Source: Chthonomonadaceae bacterium | Lineage (GTDB): Bacteria > Armatimonadota > Chthonomonadetes > Chthonomonadales > Chthonomonadaceae | Assembly (NCBI GenBank): GCA_025355115.1 | Contig: JANXLO010000333.1 | Span: 1 to 5,965, forward strand | Length of the DNA: 5,965 nucleotides | Direction: 5' to 3' | Part shown: piece by piece, positions 5,762 to 5,965 of the stretch | How the letters are laid out: each line of letters opens with the position of its first letter | Numbering within the stretch: position 1 is the stretch's first letter | Position numbers and translations under genes: made by a program | The notes under the pieces: model-generated | Told to the model about the DNA's origin: nothing | Database searches by the model: none | What the model saw: the letters and a program-made list of their open reading frames with translations, nothing else

Positions 5762-5965
5762 ATGTCACATTCCCCTATTCGAACGCAATGGACTCTCTCC
5801 GAGATCGCCGCCCTGGTTGGCGGTGAAGTTATTGGCGATGCACAGACCGTCATCACCGGCCTCGCCGGAGTGGACGAGGCTGGGCACGGGGATCTGGTCT
5901 TTGCCGAGAGCGGCGCGTTCCTCTCCAAGGCCTTGCGGACCCCAGCCAGCGCCGTCCTCGCCTCC
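5762..5965 (+). CDS. lpxD: LpxD, UDP-3-O-acylglucosamine N-acyltransferase (partial, 3' end outside window)
   Basis: The first 68 codons run to the window edge without a stop. The translation has the LpxD N-terminal uridine-binding domain pattern: WTLSEIAALVGGEVIGDAQ (10-28), then ITGLAGVDEAGHGDLVFAES (31-50), then the SKALRTPASAVLAS stretch. LpxD normally has about 340 residues, with this small domain followed by a left-handed beta-helix of hexapeptide repeats, which would lie beyond the window. It transfers an acyl chain from acyl-ACP to the 2-amino group of UDP-3-O-acylglucosamine, the third step of lipid A synthesis, at the cytoplasmic side of the inner membrane. Its presence implies that the organism makes lipid A or a close variant, and its place behind ompH matches the common bamA-skp-lpxD order. 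The catalytic residues cannot be seen here. Confidence 0.9.
   Translation, partial: MSHSPIRTQWTLSEIAALVGGEVIGDAQTVITGLAGVDEAGHGDLVFAESGAFLSKALRTPASAVLAS

Overview
The window comes from a Gram-negative-type (diderm) bacterium with moderately high G+C. It holds part of an outer-membrane biogenesis cluster in which every convincing gene reads on the + strand. The order is: C-terminal part of a TamB-like translocation protein, an ECF sigma factor, the outer-membrane insertase BamA, an OmpH/Skp-family periplasmic chaperone, a predicted coiled-coil lipoprotein with a weakly OmpH-like tail, and the first 68 codons of LpxD. BamA-OmpH-LpxD is a widespread gene order in LPS-making bacteria. TamB directly upstream, a three-POTRA BamA and a second OmpH-like gene suggest a lineage outside the classical Proteobacteria. 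Armatimonadota or a related phylum is my guess, with low confidence, because nothing in the window is diagnostic.

Layout. Bases 1-764 are the TamB-like tail, ending in a terminal Phe and followed at once by a strong hairpin and T-run (764-823) that looks like a Rho-independent terminator. Bases 824-965 hold a candidate ECF-type promoter (844-869) and a good Shine-Dalgarno sequence for the sigma factor (966-1715). A 162-base leader without a clear promoter precedes bamA (1878-3770). A near-consensus extended -10 sigma-70 promoter (3775-3803) starts a new unit just behind the bamA stop: ompH (3841-4509), the lipoprotein gene (4544-5719) and lpxD (5762 to the window end), with gaps of 34 and 42 bases.

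How the genes fit together. BamA folds beta-barrel proteins into the outer membrane. TamB-like proteins span the periplasm and act with an Omp85 protein. OmpH/Skp holds unfolded outer-membrane proteins. LpxD makes a lipid A precursor. An ECF sigma factor in this place suggests an envelope-stress regulator built into the cluster, yet no anti-sigma gene lies beside it. The least familiar gene is the 391-residue coiled-coil lipoprotein, and it is the best candidate for something undescribed. I found no tRNA, rRNA, CRISPR array, insertion sequence or other mobile element.
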